Origin: CAZILN01 sp964540005
Lineage (GTDB): Bacteria > Bacteroidota > Bacteroidia > Bacteroidales > SM23-62
DNA length: 39,386 nucleotides
Assembly (NCBI GenBank): GCA_964540005.1
Contig: CAZILN010000178.1
Location: 1 to 39,386, forward strand
Reading direction: 5' to 3'
Made by a program: the position numbers and the translations under genes
Shown here: positions 7,299 to 16,693 of the stretch, piece by piece
Layout: every line of letters starts with the position of its first letter
Position numbering within the stretch: the first letter of the stretch is position 1
The notes under the pieces: generated by a model
Databases searched by the model: none
What the model saw: the letters and a program-made list of their open reading frames with translations, nothing else
What the model was told of the DNA's origin: nothing

Positions 7299-9530
7299 TT
7301 ATAAACGAAAGGTGTGGGTGTATTTCAGCAATACTGCCTGGTTGTAATACGGGGGTGTAACCGGATCAGCCACGGTCTTTGAGATGCAGCGATAATCGTT
7401 CAGCACCAGGTAAAAATCATTACCCTCCCTGGGATTATATCTTAGCCTGAAGTTCCCTATTAATACATCGTCAGCATTGTTGAACTGTATGAACGTACTT
7501 GCAGATATCTTTGTACTGTACATGTACAGGATTTTTACCATGCCCAGAAAGCTGCGCAGGCTCTGATCCCTGCCAGGGAAATCAACTGCATTGAACTCGT
7601 ATGTTCCGGACAATTGCAAACTCGAGGACAGATTTAAGATCGGTGTTGCCTGGATAGAAAATCTTCTTCCATCATAAAATTCTCCGGCTGTCAAGCGGAA
7701 CATGGAAGAAACAGTGTATGTCTGGGGGGTCCAGAACCTTCCCTGAAAACCAATAAAGTTATAGTCTCCGGCCAATACAATCACATCATCTGACAGATCG
7801 AAATCTTCAAGGACTCCCTCTTTCATGGATTGAAATTCAACAAAGGAACCAAATCCTCCCTTGGTCATTAACATCCATCCGGGTGATATCTCCATTGATT
7901 CAAGTCCACCGTCAGACAGCCGGTTATACCTGTTAACCTGTAACATGACCCTGGCGCTGAATAATTTTGATTGTTCACCGGGTAACCAGCCATACTGAAA
8001 TCTGGTACCAATCCCCTGAATATCGTTACGTCTCAGAAATCCAACCTCGGGATTAAATTGCGACCCAATATAATTGTATGAAAGATCGTAGGCAAATCCT
8101 TCATCTGAACGGCGTTCCCATCTTATACCGGCAAAACTGGGCTCGCCTTCAAGTGCATTACTATCGGCTTCGGATTGATAAGTCTGTGCCAGCCTGACAT
8201 CCACGTAATCATCCCCGAACAGGCGAAAAATTCCATCTGCTCCGCAGGCAACATTATAGCTGCCGTCGGTACCCAGTCTTGAGGTTATAATTCCACCGAC
8301 ATATGAATTCTGATTGATCACCTGTCTGCGTAAGCGGGCGATACCGAAATTTTCAGATGGATTCTCTCCGAACTTTTCAGTTTGCATATCCAGGATCCCA
8401 ACATCCAATTTATTAATCCGTCCGGTAAGCCGGGCACCACCAAAAATACGAACCTGCTCCTCATCATCAACGATCCCAATCCTCCGGCTATAGAACAAAT
8501 TATCGGATCGTCCCCCCAGGCTATAATTGAATATGCCTGATCTTTCCTGGAAAAACAGTCGTTTTTCAGGAAAAAACAGTGAATACCTGGTCAGGTTTGC
8601 CTGCTGATCATCTGCTTCAACCTGTGCAAAGTCAGTATTGGCAGTCAGGTCAAGAGTAAGGTTACTGGTCAGGCTGTATTTTATATCCAGTCCGGCATCA
8701 AACTCAGGTTTATCTTCTTTGAGGTATTGGGTTTCATCACCATTCAACTCATAACTACTGGAATATCCGCCAATCGCATAAGGTGCAAAATAAACCGGAT
8801 TGTGTTGTTCAATGTCCTTAAATTCAATGGTCTGTGCAAGAGAAGGTTTTACGTATGCAGTAAAACCATATTTAGGATCAATATCAGGATAGGTATCTAT
8901 TTCATTCTTATAACTTATCCTTCGGTTTAAGATCATTCCCATCCTGATAATTCCATCCTCATTCTGAAACCGAAGACTCGAAAAAGGTATCCGCATTTCC
9001 ACATACCAGCCTTGTTCGTCCATTGACGTTTCGACATCCCAGAATGTATTCCAGCTCAAGTTCATGGCACCTCTCCCAGGTCCTCCGCCACCTTCACCAT
9101 CATTTGAAACTGTATAGTCGATCCTCGATCCGGAAGGTATGGTAAAAAAGGCAAGTGCATTTTCATTATCATCATAGGTGTCAAGGATGATACCGAATGC
9201 ATCGGAGTTCCTGGATTCTTCATCCCTTTTCTTAGATGTGGAAGTGATTTTGGATGCATCTTTACTGAATAACCGGGCTGCTATCCATATAAATTCCTGG
9301 TCATATCCTATCATCACCTCACTTCTCTCTGACGGTTCTGTGCCAAAATTAGGAGAGCTGACCACAAGGGGAAACATAGTTGCTCCATTCCATACCTCCT
9401 CAAAGGGATGACCATCAAATTCAACAATGCCTGAAATTTTACCGATTTTAAGGGATTCCTGAGCAATCAGAGCATAGGGGGTGATAAAAACCAGGGTAAC
9501 CAGAAAGGAACATTTAATACATCTGCGCAT
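7299..9530 (-). CDS. DUF5916 protein: CBM9-like domain plus outer-membrane beta-barrel
   Basis: 743 residues with a signal peptide (MRRCIKCSFLVTLVFITPYALIAQ). Residues about 30-220 form a CBM9-like sandwich (VEFDGHPFEEVWNGA, then SDAFGIILDTYDDNENALAFF and WYVEMRIPFSSLRF). Residues about 230-743 fit the DUF5916 barrel region, with the family hallmark FFPEKRLFFQERSGIFNYS followed by repeated amphipathic strands. DUF5916 proteins are widespread, exported, and functionally unassigned in Bacteroidota; binding of a carbohydrate or metal-bound ligand at the cell surface is a guess from the CBM9-like part. A GGGAG sequence ten bases upstream of the start could act as a ribosome binding site. Upstream on the same strand is the BNR-repeat gene, 125 bases away. 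Confidence 0.88.
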   Translation of the reverse strand: MRRCIKCSFLVTLVFITPYALIAQESLKIGKISGIVEFDGHPFEEVWNGATMFPLVVSSPNFGTEPSERSEVMIGYDQEFIWIAARLFSKDASKITSTSKKRDEESRNSDAFGIILDTYDDNENALAFFTIPSGSRIDYTVSNDGEGGGGPGRGAMNLSWNTFWDVETSMDEQGWYVEMRIPFSSLRFQNEDGIIRMGMILNRRISYKNEIDTYPDIDPKYGFTAYVKPSLAQTIEFKDIEQHNPVYFAPYAIGGYSSSYELNGDETQYLKEDKPEFDAGLDIKYSLTSNLTLDLTANTDFAQVEADDQQANLTRYSLFFPEKRLFFQERSGIFNYSLGGRSDNLFYSRRIGIVDDEEQVRIFGGARLTGRINKLDVGILDMQTEKFGENPSENFGIARLRRQVINQNSYVGGIITSRLGTDGSYNVACGADGIFRLFGDDYVDVRLAQTYQSEADSNALEGEPSFAGIRWERRSDEGFAYDLSYNYIGSQFNPEVGFLRRNDIQGIGTRFQYGWLPGEQSKLFSARVMLQVNRYNRLSDGGLESMEISPGWMLMTKGGFGSFVEFQSMKEGVLEDFDLSDDVIVLAGDYNFIGFQGRFWTPQTYTVSSMFRLTAGEFYDGRRFSIQATPILNLSSSLQLSGTYEFNAVDFPGRDQSLRSFLGMVKILYMYSTKISASTFIQFNNADDVLIGNFRLRYNPREGNDFYLVLNDYRCISKTVADPVTPPYYNQAVLLKYTHTFRL

Positions 9531-9655
9531 AATTCTCCCTGTTTGAAACTAATCCGGATGTATGCATAATCATTACTGAGTTTGCTGTTATCAGAAATTT
9601 GACCTGACAAGATTTAAGTTAGATGGTTTTAGATACAATTGGTTTAATTAAGACA

Positions 9656-12166
9656 TCATTCTCCCTGTTTAACCTTCTGCTGCAGCACACCGACATTAAC
9701 CTTATAAATAGACCTGCCGTGTGTTGCAACAAGCAGGTCATTTTCCCTTGGATGCACAATTATATCATGGACAGGAACATAGGGCAAAGAATGATTGGCT
9801 TTGTAATAATTTCCGCCCCCGTTCAATGAGATGTATAAGCCGTTGTCAGTACCCACATAGAGGATGTTTTCGTTTTTGGGGTCTTCAAGTATCTTATTAA
9901 CAGGCTCCATGGGCAAATTGGAAGAAATATTCGTCCAGCTAACACCAAAATCTTCTGTTTTAAAAACCAGTGGGTCGAAATTATCTGAGTAATACCCGTT
10001 CATGCACATATAGGCCCGTCCTTCATGGAAAGCCGATGCATCTATGCTGTATACTTTGTATCCCCGGGGAAGTCCCCCGCTGATATCTGACCATTTCTTG
10101 CAGCTGTCCAGGCTCACCCAGACCAGTCCGTCGTCGGTCCCCACATAAATAACGCCTTCTGTGAGCGGAGATTCATCAATTTCTGTTATCGTTCCATTGG
10201 TATTATCACCTTTTAGAACTGTTCGGGGCAGGTCATCAGATACTGCTTTCAGGTTTAATCCTTTCTCCGTGGACCGGTAGAGCTTTTCTGTTCCCAGATA
10301 GAAAATGGAATCATAATGTGCAGAGATCATGATAGGGGTTTTCCAGTTATACCGGGGGACTGATTCCCCGAATGTATGCCTGGGCCTGAGACCAACCCCT
10401 CCTTTCATCTTTTTAAAGGATCCGTCAGCATTTTTCACATAATGCATCTTTGCATAATACCCATTCTGCATACCTGTATACACCCATAGTTCATCAGATT
10501 CCTCAATTTCAACCTCCATCCCGTCACCACCGGCTATTCTCTTATAGGGATAGGTCTTTCTTTTGCGTACGTAGTTACTGTCAATATCGTATGTGCCGGG
10601 ACCCATCCACACCCCGTTATCCTGCATACCGCCGTAAATGTTATAAGGACTTTGCATATCAACGTTAATGCTGTAAAACTGTCCCACAGGAATGGGATTT
10701 AATTTCTCCCATTTACCGCCGCCATTGGTGCTTACATTCAGGCCCCCGTCGTTCCCGTTAAGGATGAAATCAGGATCCTTCGGGCTGATCCAGAAGGCAT
10801 GATGGTCCATATGTACATTAAACCTGAGCTGTGGTCTCAGTTTTTTGCCTCCGTTTTTTGAAAACGAGATTACCAGTCCCCCGACAATGATCCTGTCCGG
10901 GTCATCAGGAAATACCCTGATCTCACCAAAATAATACCCGTAAGAGTAAGACATCAGGCGACCATCAAAATTCTTTTCATGTGTCCTGTACCAGTTCTGT
11001 CCGCCATTGTCCGTACGGTATATTTCTACCCCGATGACCTCGCCTTCAGGGATATTGAAAGTGTCTTTTTTATAGACCAGCAGGTCGTCCGGACTGTATT
11101 TCCCTTCCCTGATGTCTGAAGTTAACTGAGCATGATTAAGGGATTTCGGGAAGCGGTTCTTCTTCAGGAATTTGTCAAACTCTTCAGGATCAAGCTGAAA
11201 AAACATTGAATCAGGCATGTTTCTGAAGTCTTCCAGATGATACGCTGCCTTATCTTTCTTCTTTGGTTCAACCGGGGTCTGGTTGTCCAGATAGGCATAC
11301 AGTATATCCGGGTTGCCGGGATAAATATCCAGTCCGATCCGGCCCACATACTCCCCCGTGGGGAAGCCATGATCTTCTGAACTGATGTTTTCCCAGCTTT
11401 CTCCCCCGTCTGTGCTTTTGTAAATCCCCGATCCGGACCCGTTTTCGTGCCTGTCCCAGCGCCAGGCCTGTCTTTCCCACATGGCAGCATAGAGAATATC
11501 GGGATCCCGGGGATTGATCACGAGATCGATGGCCCCGGTTTTATTATTTACAAAGAGTGTTTTTTTCCAGGTTTTCCCTCCGTCAGTAGTTTTGAAGACA
11601 CCCCTTTCAGGATTCTGAGAGTAAAGGTGTCCCATTGCAGCCACCCAGACGACATCCGGATTTTCAGGGTGCAATACGATCCTGCCGATATGATTGGTTT
11701 CATTGAGTCCCATGTTCTGCCAGCTTTTTCCCTGGTCGGTGCTTTTAAAAACCCCCATCCCGGCATAGGAGGAGCGTGAAGAATTATTTTCGCCTGTTCC
11801 AACCCATATGATCCTGTCATGATCCCAGTCGACGGCTATATCCCCGATGGAAATGGCTGGCTCATGATCAAACAGGGGTATAAAGCTCTCCCCCATATCA
11901 TCGGTTTTCCATACCCCTCCCGATGCATAGGCAACAAAAAACTCATTCTTATTTTCTGCATTTACATCGACATCTGTTACGCGTCCGCTCATAATAACGG
12001 GCCCGACCGATTTGAATTCAAGGGATTCGATAAGAGGATGTGTGGGCATCTGCTGTTTGAGATCAAAGCTTCTGAGCCTTTCTGAGGCAGGAGTCGGATC
12101 AACCATCTGAGAAAATGAAGAGAATGTTACTGAAAGCAGTAGGCCCATTATTAATACCTGTCTCAT
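9656..12166 (-). CDS. Exported BNR/Asp-box beta-propeller protein (sortilin/VPS10-like repeats)
   Basis: 836 residues counted from the methionine at 12164-12166, which opens a good signal peptide (MRQVLIMGLLLSVTFSSFSQ); the frame runs 16 codons further up, but those are polar and carry no signal. Asp-box repeats of the form S/T-x-D-x-G-x-x-W recur: STDQGKSW, TTDGGKTW, STDGGESW and RTDNGGQNW. Between them are VGTGENN-, YVGRIGLD- and YVGTDNGL-type strands that describe one or two large propellers. Proteins of this type are called WD40/YVTN/BNR-like or glycosyl hydrolase-like, but I see no sialidase catalytic set (no RIP motif), so an enzymatic role is unsupported. The neighbours are an exported DUF5916 protein downstream and a TonB receptor upstream, suggesting a shared envelope role. 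Confidence 0.85.
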   Translation of the reverse strand: MRQVLIMGLLLSVTFSSFSQMVDPTPASERLRSFDLKQQMPTHPLIESLEFKSVGPVIMSGRVTDVDVNAENKNEFFVAYASGGVWKTDDMGESFIPLFDHEPAISIGDIAVDWDHDRIIWVGTGENNSSRSSYAGMGVFKSTDQGKSWQNMGLNETNHIGRIVLHPENPDVVWVAAMGHLYSQNPERGVFKTTDGGKTWKKTLFVNNKTGAIDLVINPRDPDILYAAMWERQAWRWDRHENGSGSGIYKSTDGGESWENISSEDHGFPTGEYVGRIGLDIYPGNPDILYAYLDNQTPVEPKKKDKAAYHLEDFRNMPDSMFFQLDPEEFDKFLKKNRFPKSLNHAQLTSDIREGKYSPDDLLVYKKDTFNIPEGEVIGVEIYRTDNGGQNWYRTHEKNFDGRLMSYSYGYYFGEIRVFPDDPDRIIVGGLVISFSKNGGKKLRPQLRFNVHMDHHAFWISPKDPDFILNGNDGGLNVSTNGGGKWEKLNPIPVGQFYSINVDMQSPYNIYGGMQDNGVWMGPGTYDIDSNYVRKRKTYPYKRIAGGDGMEVEIEESDELWVYTGMQNGYYAKMHYVKNADGSFKKMKGGVGLRPRHTFGESVPRYNWKTPIMISAHYDSIFYLGTEKLYRSTEKGLNLKAVSDDLPRTVLKGDNTNGTITEIDESPLTEGVIYVGTDDGLVWVSLDSCKKWSDISGGLPRGYKVYSIDASAFHEGRAYMCMNGYYSDNFDPLVFKTEDFGVSWTNISSNLPMEPVNKILEDPKNENILYVGTDNGLYISLNGGGNYYKANHSLPYVPVHDIIVHPRENDLLVATHGRSIYKVNVGVLQQKVKQGE

Positions 12167-12339
12167 GAATGCTGAATTTTGTTCCGCTCTGAATGCAAAA
12201 ATAAATGATCGCAAAAATAATGAATATTATTTGCTTTCCTCTGTTTGGCAGGATAACAATAACAACGGAAGCTTAGATAATTTCCGGCATCTGAAGACTT
12301 CTTTTTTCTTCATGTGCCAAATATATAGATTTATGGCGA

Positions 12340-14703
12340 TCAGAATTCTATCTTGTAGCTGATACTGGGAACAATAACTACCACAGCTTTCTTTTCAATT
12401 GTCTCGGTCCTGTAATTGTAATTATAACCATAGAATTCTTCGGTGCCCAGAATATTCATTACTTGCAAAGACCAGATGCTGGAATGTTTCTTTTTATTGA
12501 TACGGTAAACCACAGAGGCATTTAAGTGGTGGACCATGGGCTTCTGTTCTTCAAATACACGCGAGTGATCATAGACGATCTGAGCGGTCTGATAACTCAG
12601 CTCCCTGTTTACAGGTGTGATCCTCTGTCCACCCAGGATGTTCAGCCTTCCGTTAACCCCCAGTATCTTATTTCTCGAAGACCCCAGCACCCACTCCTTC
12701 CCGAAAAGGAGGTTGAAAACATAATTGGTATTATACCTGGTGTTTCTTTCAACATCGTCACCCCCGGTATATTTTGAATCAAACAGTGAGGCTGTAAACA
12801 GATAATAATACCCGTCATTCAGGAAGCGCTCCAGGGTAAGATCAATCCCGATATTTGAGCCGGTCCCGGTATTGGCCAGTTCCCTGTCAAAGAACCATTC
12901 AGCCTCCATATTTATGGTTGAATAAGAACTGTCCGGAATAACCGGAATATCATACAGTAACTGGACATATGGTTCAATTTTTAACCGCATATTCTGAGAC
13001 AGGCTAAGATCATAGGCCAGCACAAAATGATGAGCCTTTGATAGCTTCATGCTCCTGTTTGGCTGGCTGATGTTATTATTATAAGTTACCCGGGCAAAAT
13101 ATATATTCAATGGGTCCAGGCGTGAGTGCTTGCCATAAGCCAGGCTTATTGATTGTGAACCTGACAGATTATATGTCAATCCGGCCCTGGGCTCAACTAT
13201 AAACTCTTCATTCAGGTCGAAATACTGGCCATGCACCCCTGCATTCAGGCTGAGCCTTTCTGTAAAACTGAGCTTTGATTGTGAAAAAAAATGGTATATA
13301 AAAGAAGTGCCGTTTTCATCAACTGAAGTTATCATGGGTTCCCCGATTACCGGGGCATACTGAAGCTTGTTGTCATAATTTAGTCCGGTGGCTATAAATC
13401 CTGTACGGTTTGTATGTTTTGCGCTGAACTTATGATTAAGTACAGTAGTAAATGTATGTTTATAATTCAGGTTGTATATGTATTCCGTGTCATGGCGGTT
13501 CAGGTCAAAATCAAGTTGTCCGGCTTCAAAGCTGGTATAATCCCCCGATATAGCGTAGGTAGATTTCAGGTAGGTTTTTCCACCGAATATAAAGCTGTGA
13601 TTAAATCCCAGAGCACCCATTTTCAAACTGGCTCCGCCAATTTCCTGGTCTTCCTCACTAACCCATAATGTTGTATCCATATCAGCTTTAAAGGCAATAT
13701 CATCATCGGCACCCAGGACCCAGACTGAGAAAATACCTGCTTTGCTGGTTGGCACATTTATTTTAAAACAAAGATCCTGGTATACAGGGATATTCGTCTC
13801 TTCGGGAAGGACGGCCTTGATAATGCCGAAGGTTGAATACCTGTAGTTAAACAGGTAGGAAGCCCGGCTGTTTTTTGAAAAAGGGCCTTCTGAGGAGATA
13901 TCCAGTCCCAATGCTCCAAGCTGCAGAGCATGCTCATGCTGTTCATTATTGCCGTTCCGCAATTTGATATCAAAAACACCGGACATGGCGTTTCCGTATT
14001 CTGCAGGAAAGGCTCCTGTGAAGAAATCGGAATTCGCAAGCATCAGGCTGCTCAGTGCAGATACTCCTCCTCCCCCGAAAGTAGTCAAGTCCGCAAAATG
14101 GTTGGGATTGGAAATTTCAATGCCCTCAAGCCTCCATAGCAAACCTTTTGGGGCATTCCCCCGGACAATGATGCCGTTATCGTCGAGATAACCGGTGGTG
14201 ACCCCTGCAAATGATGCTGCCAGGCGTGCCGGATCATCAAACCCGCCGGCATATCGTTGTGCTTCCTCTACTGAGAAAGTCCGGGCACTCAGTGTTGACA
14301 TACTGTTCAGCGGCTTATCCTTTTTTGTATATGCCTTTACTGTTATCTCTTCCAGCCGGGTGATCTTTTCTTCCAGTCCAATGTTCAAGACGAGTTCCTT
14401 GCCGGATGTGATCATTATTTCAGGGATCACCTTAGTTTCGTACCCTACACATGAGATCTGAAAGTTATGCCTGCCAACAGGTACTGCTTCCATCCTGAAA
14501 TTACCATCCTGGTCTGTTGCACACCCGATGGGGGGATGTACGGTCTGAACCGAAACTGTCGCAAAGGGGATGGGCTGCCGTGACTCGGAATCCATTACCT
14601 GTCCCCGGACAAGTTGTGTAAATTCCTGGCTGAATGTATGGCTTGTAATAAGTATACTTATAGCTATCCCGGATATTATTTTCAGTGTTCTCATAATTGT
14701 CAT
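12340..14703 (-). CDS. TonB-dependent outer-membrane receptor with CarboxypepD_reg-like N-terminus
   Basis: 787 residues. A signal peptide ending SHTFSQ is followed by a CarboxypepD_reg-like domain (about residues 33-112: VRGQVMDSESRQPIPFATVSV ... QDGNFRMEAVPVGRHNFQIS), then a plug domain (VEEAQRYAGGFDDPARLAASFAGVTTG ... GIIVRGNAPKGLLWRLEGIEI), then a barrel of repeated beta strands ending in a C-terminal aromatic (SISYKIEF), as expected for outer-membrane insertion. No SusD partner and no FecR/sigma pair is adjacent, so it is not a classic polysaccharide-utilisation pair; the ligand is unknown. A second methionine three codons in (14694) is an equally good start. It lies between the BNR gene and the GH2 pseudogene, all on the minus strand. 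Confidence 0.92.
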   Translation of the reverse strand: MTIMRTLKIISGIAISILITSHTFSQEFTQLVRGQVMDSESRQPIPFATVSVQTVHPPIGCATDQDGNFRMEAVPVGRHNFQISCVGYETKVIPEIMITSGKELVLNIGLEEKITRLEEITVKAYTKKDKPLNSMSTLSARTFSVEEAQRYAGGFDDPARLAASFAGVTTGYLDDNGIIVRGNAPKGLLWRLEGIEISNPNHFADLTTFGGGGVSALSSLMLANSDFFTGAFPAEYGNAMSGVFDIKLRNGNNEQHEHALQLGALGLDISSEGPFSKNSRASYLFNYRYSTFGIIKAVLPEETNIPVYQDLCFKINVPTSKAGIFSVWVLGADDDIAFKADMDTTLWVSEEDQEIGGASLKMGALGFNHSFIFGGKTYLKSTYAISGDYTSFEAGQLDFDLNRHDTEYIYNLNYKHTFTTVLNHKFSAKHTNRTGFIATGLNYDNKLQYAPVIGEPMITSVDENGTSFIYHFFSQSKLSFTERLSLNAGVHGQYFDLNEEFIVEPRAGLTYNLSGSQSISLAYGKHSRLDPLNIYFARVTYNNNISQPNRSMKLSKAHHFVLAYDLSLSQNMRLKIEPYVQLLYDIPVIPDSSYSTINMEAEWFFDRELANTGTGSNIGIDLTLERFLNDGYYYLFTASLFDSKYTGGDDVERNTRYNTNYVFNLLFGKEWVLGSSRNKILGVNGRLNILGGQRITPVNRELSYQTAQIVYDHSRVFEEQKPMVHHLNASVVYRINKKKHSSIWSLQVMNILGTEEFYGYNYNYRTETIEKKAVVVIVPSISYKIEF

Positions 14704-14774
14704 TATAAATTAGCGCCGTCTAATTCAAATGACAGAATTATGATCCCGGGGTTGCAGTGATATGTATTGTATCC

Positions 14775-16680
14775 TTATTTAATAGTTACTATTTCAATGG
14801 TATATCCCTTCAGACCTTCCGAACCGGCCCTGAGGATAATCCTTCCATTGATGGTGGTGGACCGTATCAAGGCAAGGGACAGGCAGTTAAAGGCATCCCT
14901 CTCCCCGGCCAGGAATGAACCGTGATCCACCGGGTTCCCGTTGTCCACTCCTATCAGGCTTCCTTCCCCATCGACTAAAAATTTTATCCGGTTGTTTGCC
15001 GTTGGTACAAGCAGTCCGTTCTCATCGAGGATCTCCACCTTTATATGGGCCACATCCATGGCATCTGCCTTTATGACACTCCTGTCGGCTGTAAGCCGGA
15101 TCGAGGCAGGAGCCCCGGTGGTTTTGATTTCTTTTACTACAAGCTGGCCGTCCTTTCTTCCTACTGCTTTAAGTGTTCCTGCCTCCCAGGGTACGTCCCA
15201 GGATAAATGAAGGTCGGCCGTGCTTGAATGGACCTTGGGAGTGGCATAGGAATTCCAGCCGTCGGCATTACCCTGCCTGGGCAACTCATATGACTTGGCA
15301 CCGAATGATTTCCCGTTCAGAAAAAGCTCCACGGTATCGCAATTGGTATATGCAATTACTGGCAACACCTGTCTTTCCCGGCCCTTCCAGTTCCAGTGAG
15401 GAAGGACATGCAATACGGGCTCTTCAGTCCACTGGCTCTGGTAGAAATAGTACCCGTCCTTAGGGAACCCACACATGTCAATTACCCCCGGTGAGGCATT
15501 CTTTGATGGCCACCTGGCTTCACCCAGGTAATCTATGCCGGTCCACATAAAATCGCCGATCACATAATCATAAAGGGCCTCAAACTTCCACAGCTGTTCA
15601 GCCCGTATCATTCGTGTATTATATCCCACGATATCCAGCATTTCCAAAAAGGGAAGCCTGGCATACCGTCCGTCTGCTGCAATATGGTCGTTCCCGGTAG
15701 TTACAGGACGTGCGGGACCCTCCCCTGGGTCCATTCGTCGAATATCTCGTCCATAACAAGGAATCCCATCCTGTCACACATATACATAAATTCAGGTGAC
15801 ATGGGATTGTGGGAGGTACGGATGGCATTACAGCCCATCTTTTTCAGTACTTCCAGCCTTCGTTCCCAGACTCTGTCCGGGACAGCGGCTCCCACACAAC
15901 CCCCGTCATGATGCAGGCAGACCCCCTTCATTTTTACCTGTTTCCCGTTCAACAGGAATCCCTTTGTCGCATTGTATTCTATCTTCCTGATCCCGAAAAC
16001 CGTAAATACCCTGTCGATCAAATCTTCACCGTCCAGAATGTCGGTACGCATATAATAAAGATCCGGCTGCTCCACTGACCAGAGCGAGGGTTGGTCAAGG
16101 TTAAAATCCTGGTTTATCTCAGCATCAGATTCTGCATCCAGTGCCACTCTAGTTTCTTCCATGCTAATTTCAGTCCCCTTGCTGTCCAGGATGGTTGAGT
16201 GCAAAACTATCTCTCTTGATCCGGGGGAATCGTTGTCGATACGGGTCATAAGATTTACTGTAGCTGACTCGCGGGATACATCCGGCGTGGTAATTTAGTG
16301 CCCCAGTGGGCAACATGCACTGTGTTCATAGTGGTAAGCCAGACATGCCGGTAAATTCCCGGTCCCGAATACCAGCGACTGTCAGGCTGCAGGGAGTTAT
16401 CCACCCTCACGGCCAGGGTGTTCTCCCCTTCCTGCAGGTAATCCGTGATAACATAATAAAATCCCGTATAGCCGTAAGGGTGCCGGCCCATGTGGTGCCC
16501 GTTGATCCACACATCAGAATTCATGTATACCCCGTCAAAATCGAGCCAAAAAGTTTTCATATCAGTACCGGCAGGAATAGAAAATATTTTCCGATACCAG
16601 CCGATCCCTCCGGGCAGGTATCCCCCCTGCCCCCGGCCGGGGGTTGTTCGTTTCATCTGGGTAGAATTTTACCCAAAAGG
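14775..16680 (-). pseudogene. Glycoside hydrolase family 2 (beta-galactosidase-like), multiply disrupted
   Basis: Three frames read one GH2 protein: a sugar-binding domain (GGYLPGGIGWYRK ... DFDGVYMNSDVWINGHHMG ... RVDNSLQPDSRWYSGPGIYR), an immunoglobulin-like and TIM-barrel start (FLLNGKQVKMKGVCLHHD ... NAIRTSHNPMSPEF ... DEIFDEWTQGR), and a barrel end plus C-terminal domains (RPVTTGNDHIAADG ... GDFMWTGIDYLGEARWP). An extra base in the G-run 16639-16643 and a missing base near 16292-16296 explain the first two shifts: removing or adding one base restores NNPGRGQGG and WGTKITTPDVS. At about 15715 FDEWTQGR jumps to RPVTTGND, and at about 15615 VGYN jumps to RMIRAEQLWKF. In the family these gaps normally hold the acid/base Glu (in a WSIGNE-like motif) and the nucleophile Glu (in an ETE/TEN-like motif). 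No signal peptide remains. Confidence 0.88.
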
Positions 16681-16693
16681 TACGAATCCTGGC

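Noticed and set aside
14775..16656. Three separate small genes in place of one GH2 pseudogene
   Set aside because: The three frames are collinear parts of one GH2 protein in the right order, and two of the shifts are explained by single-base changes.
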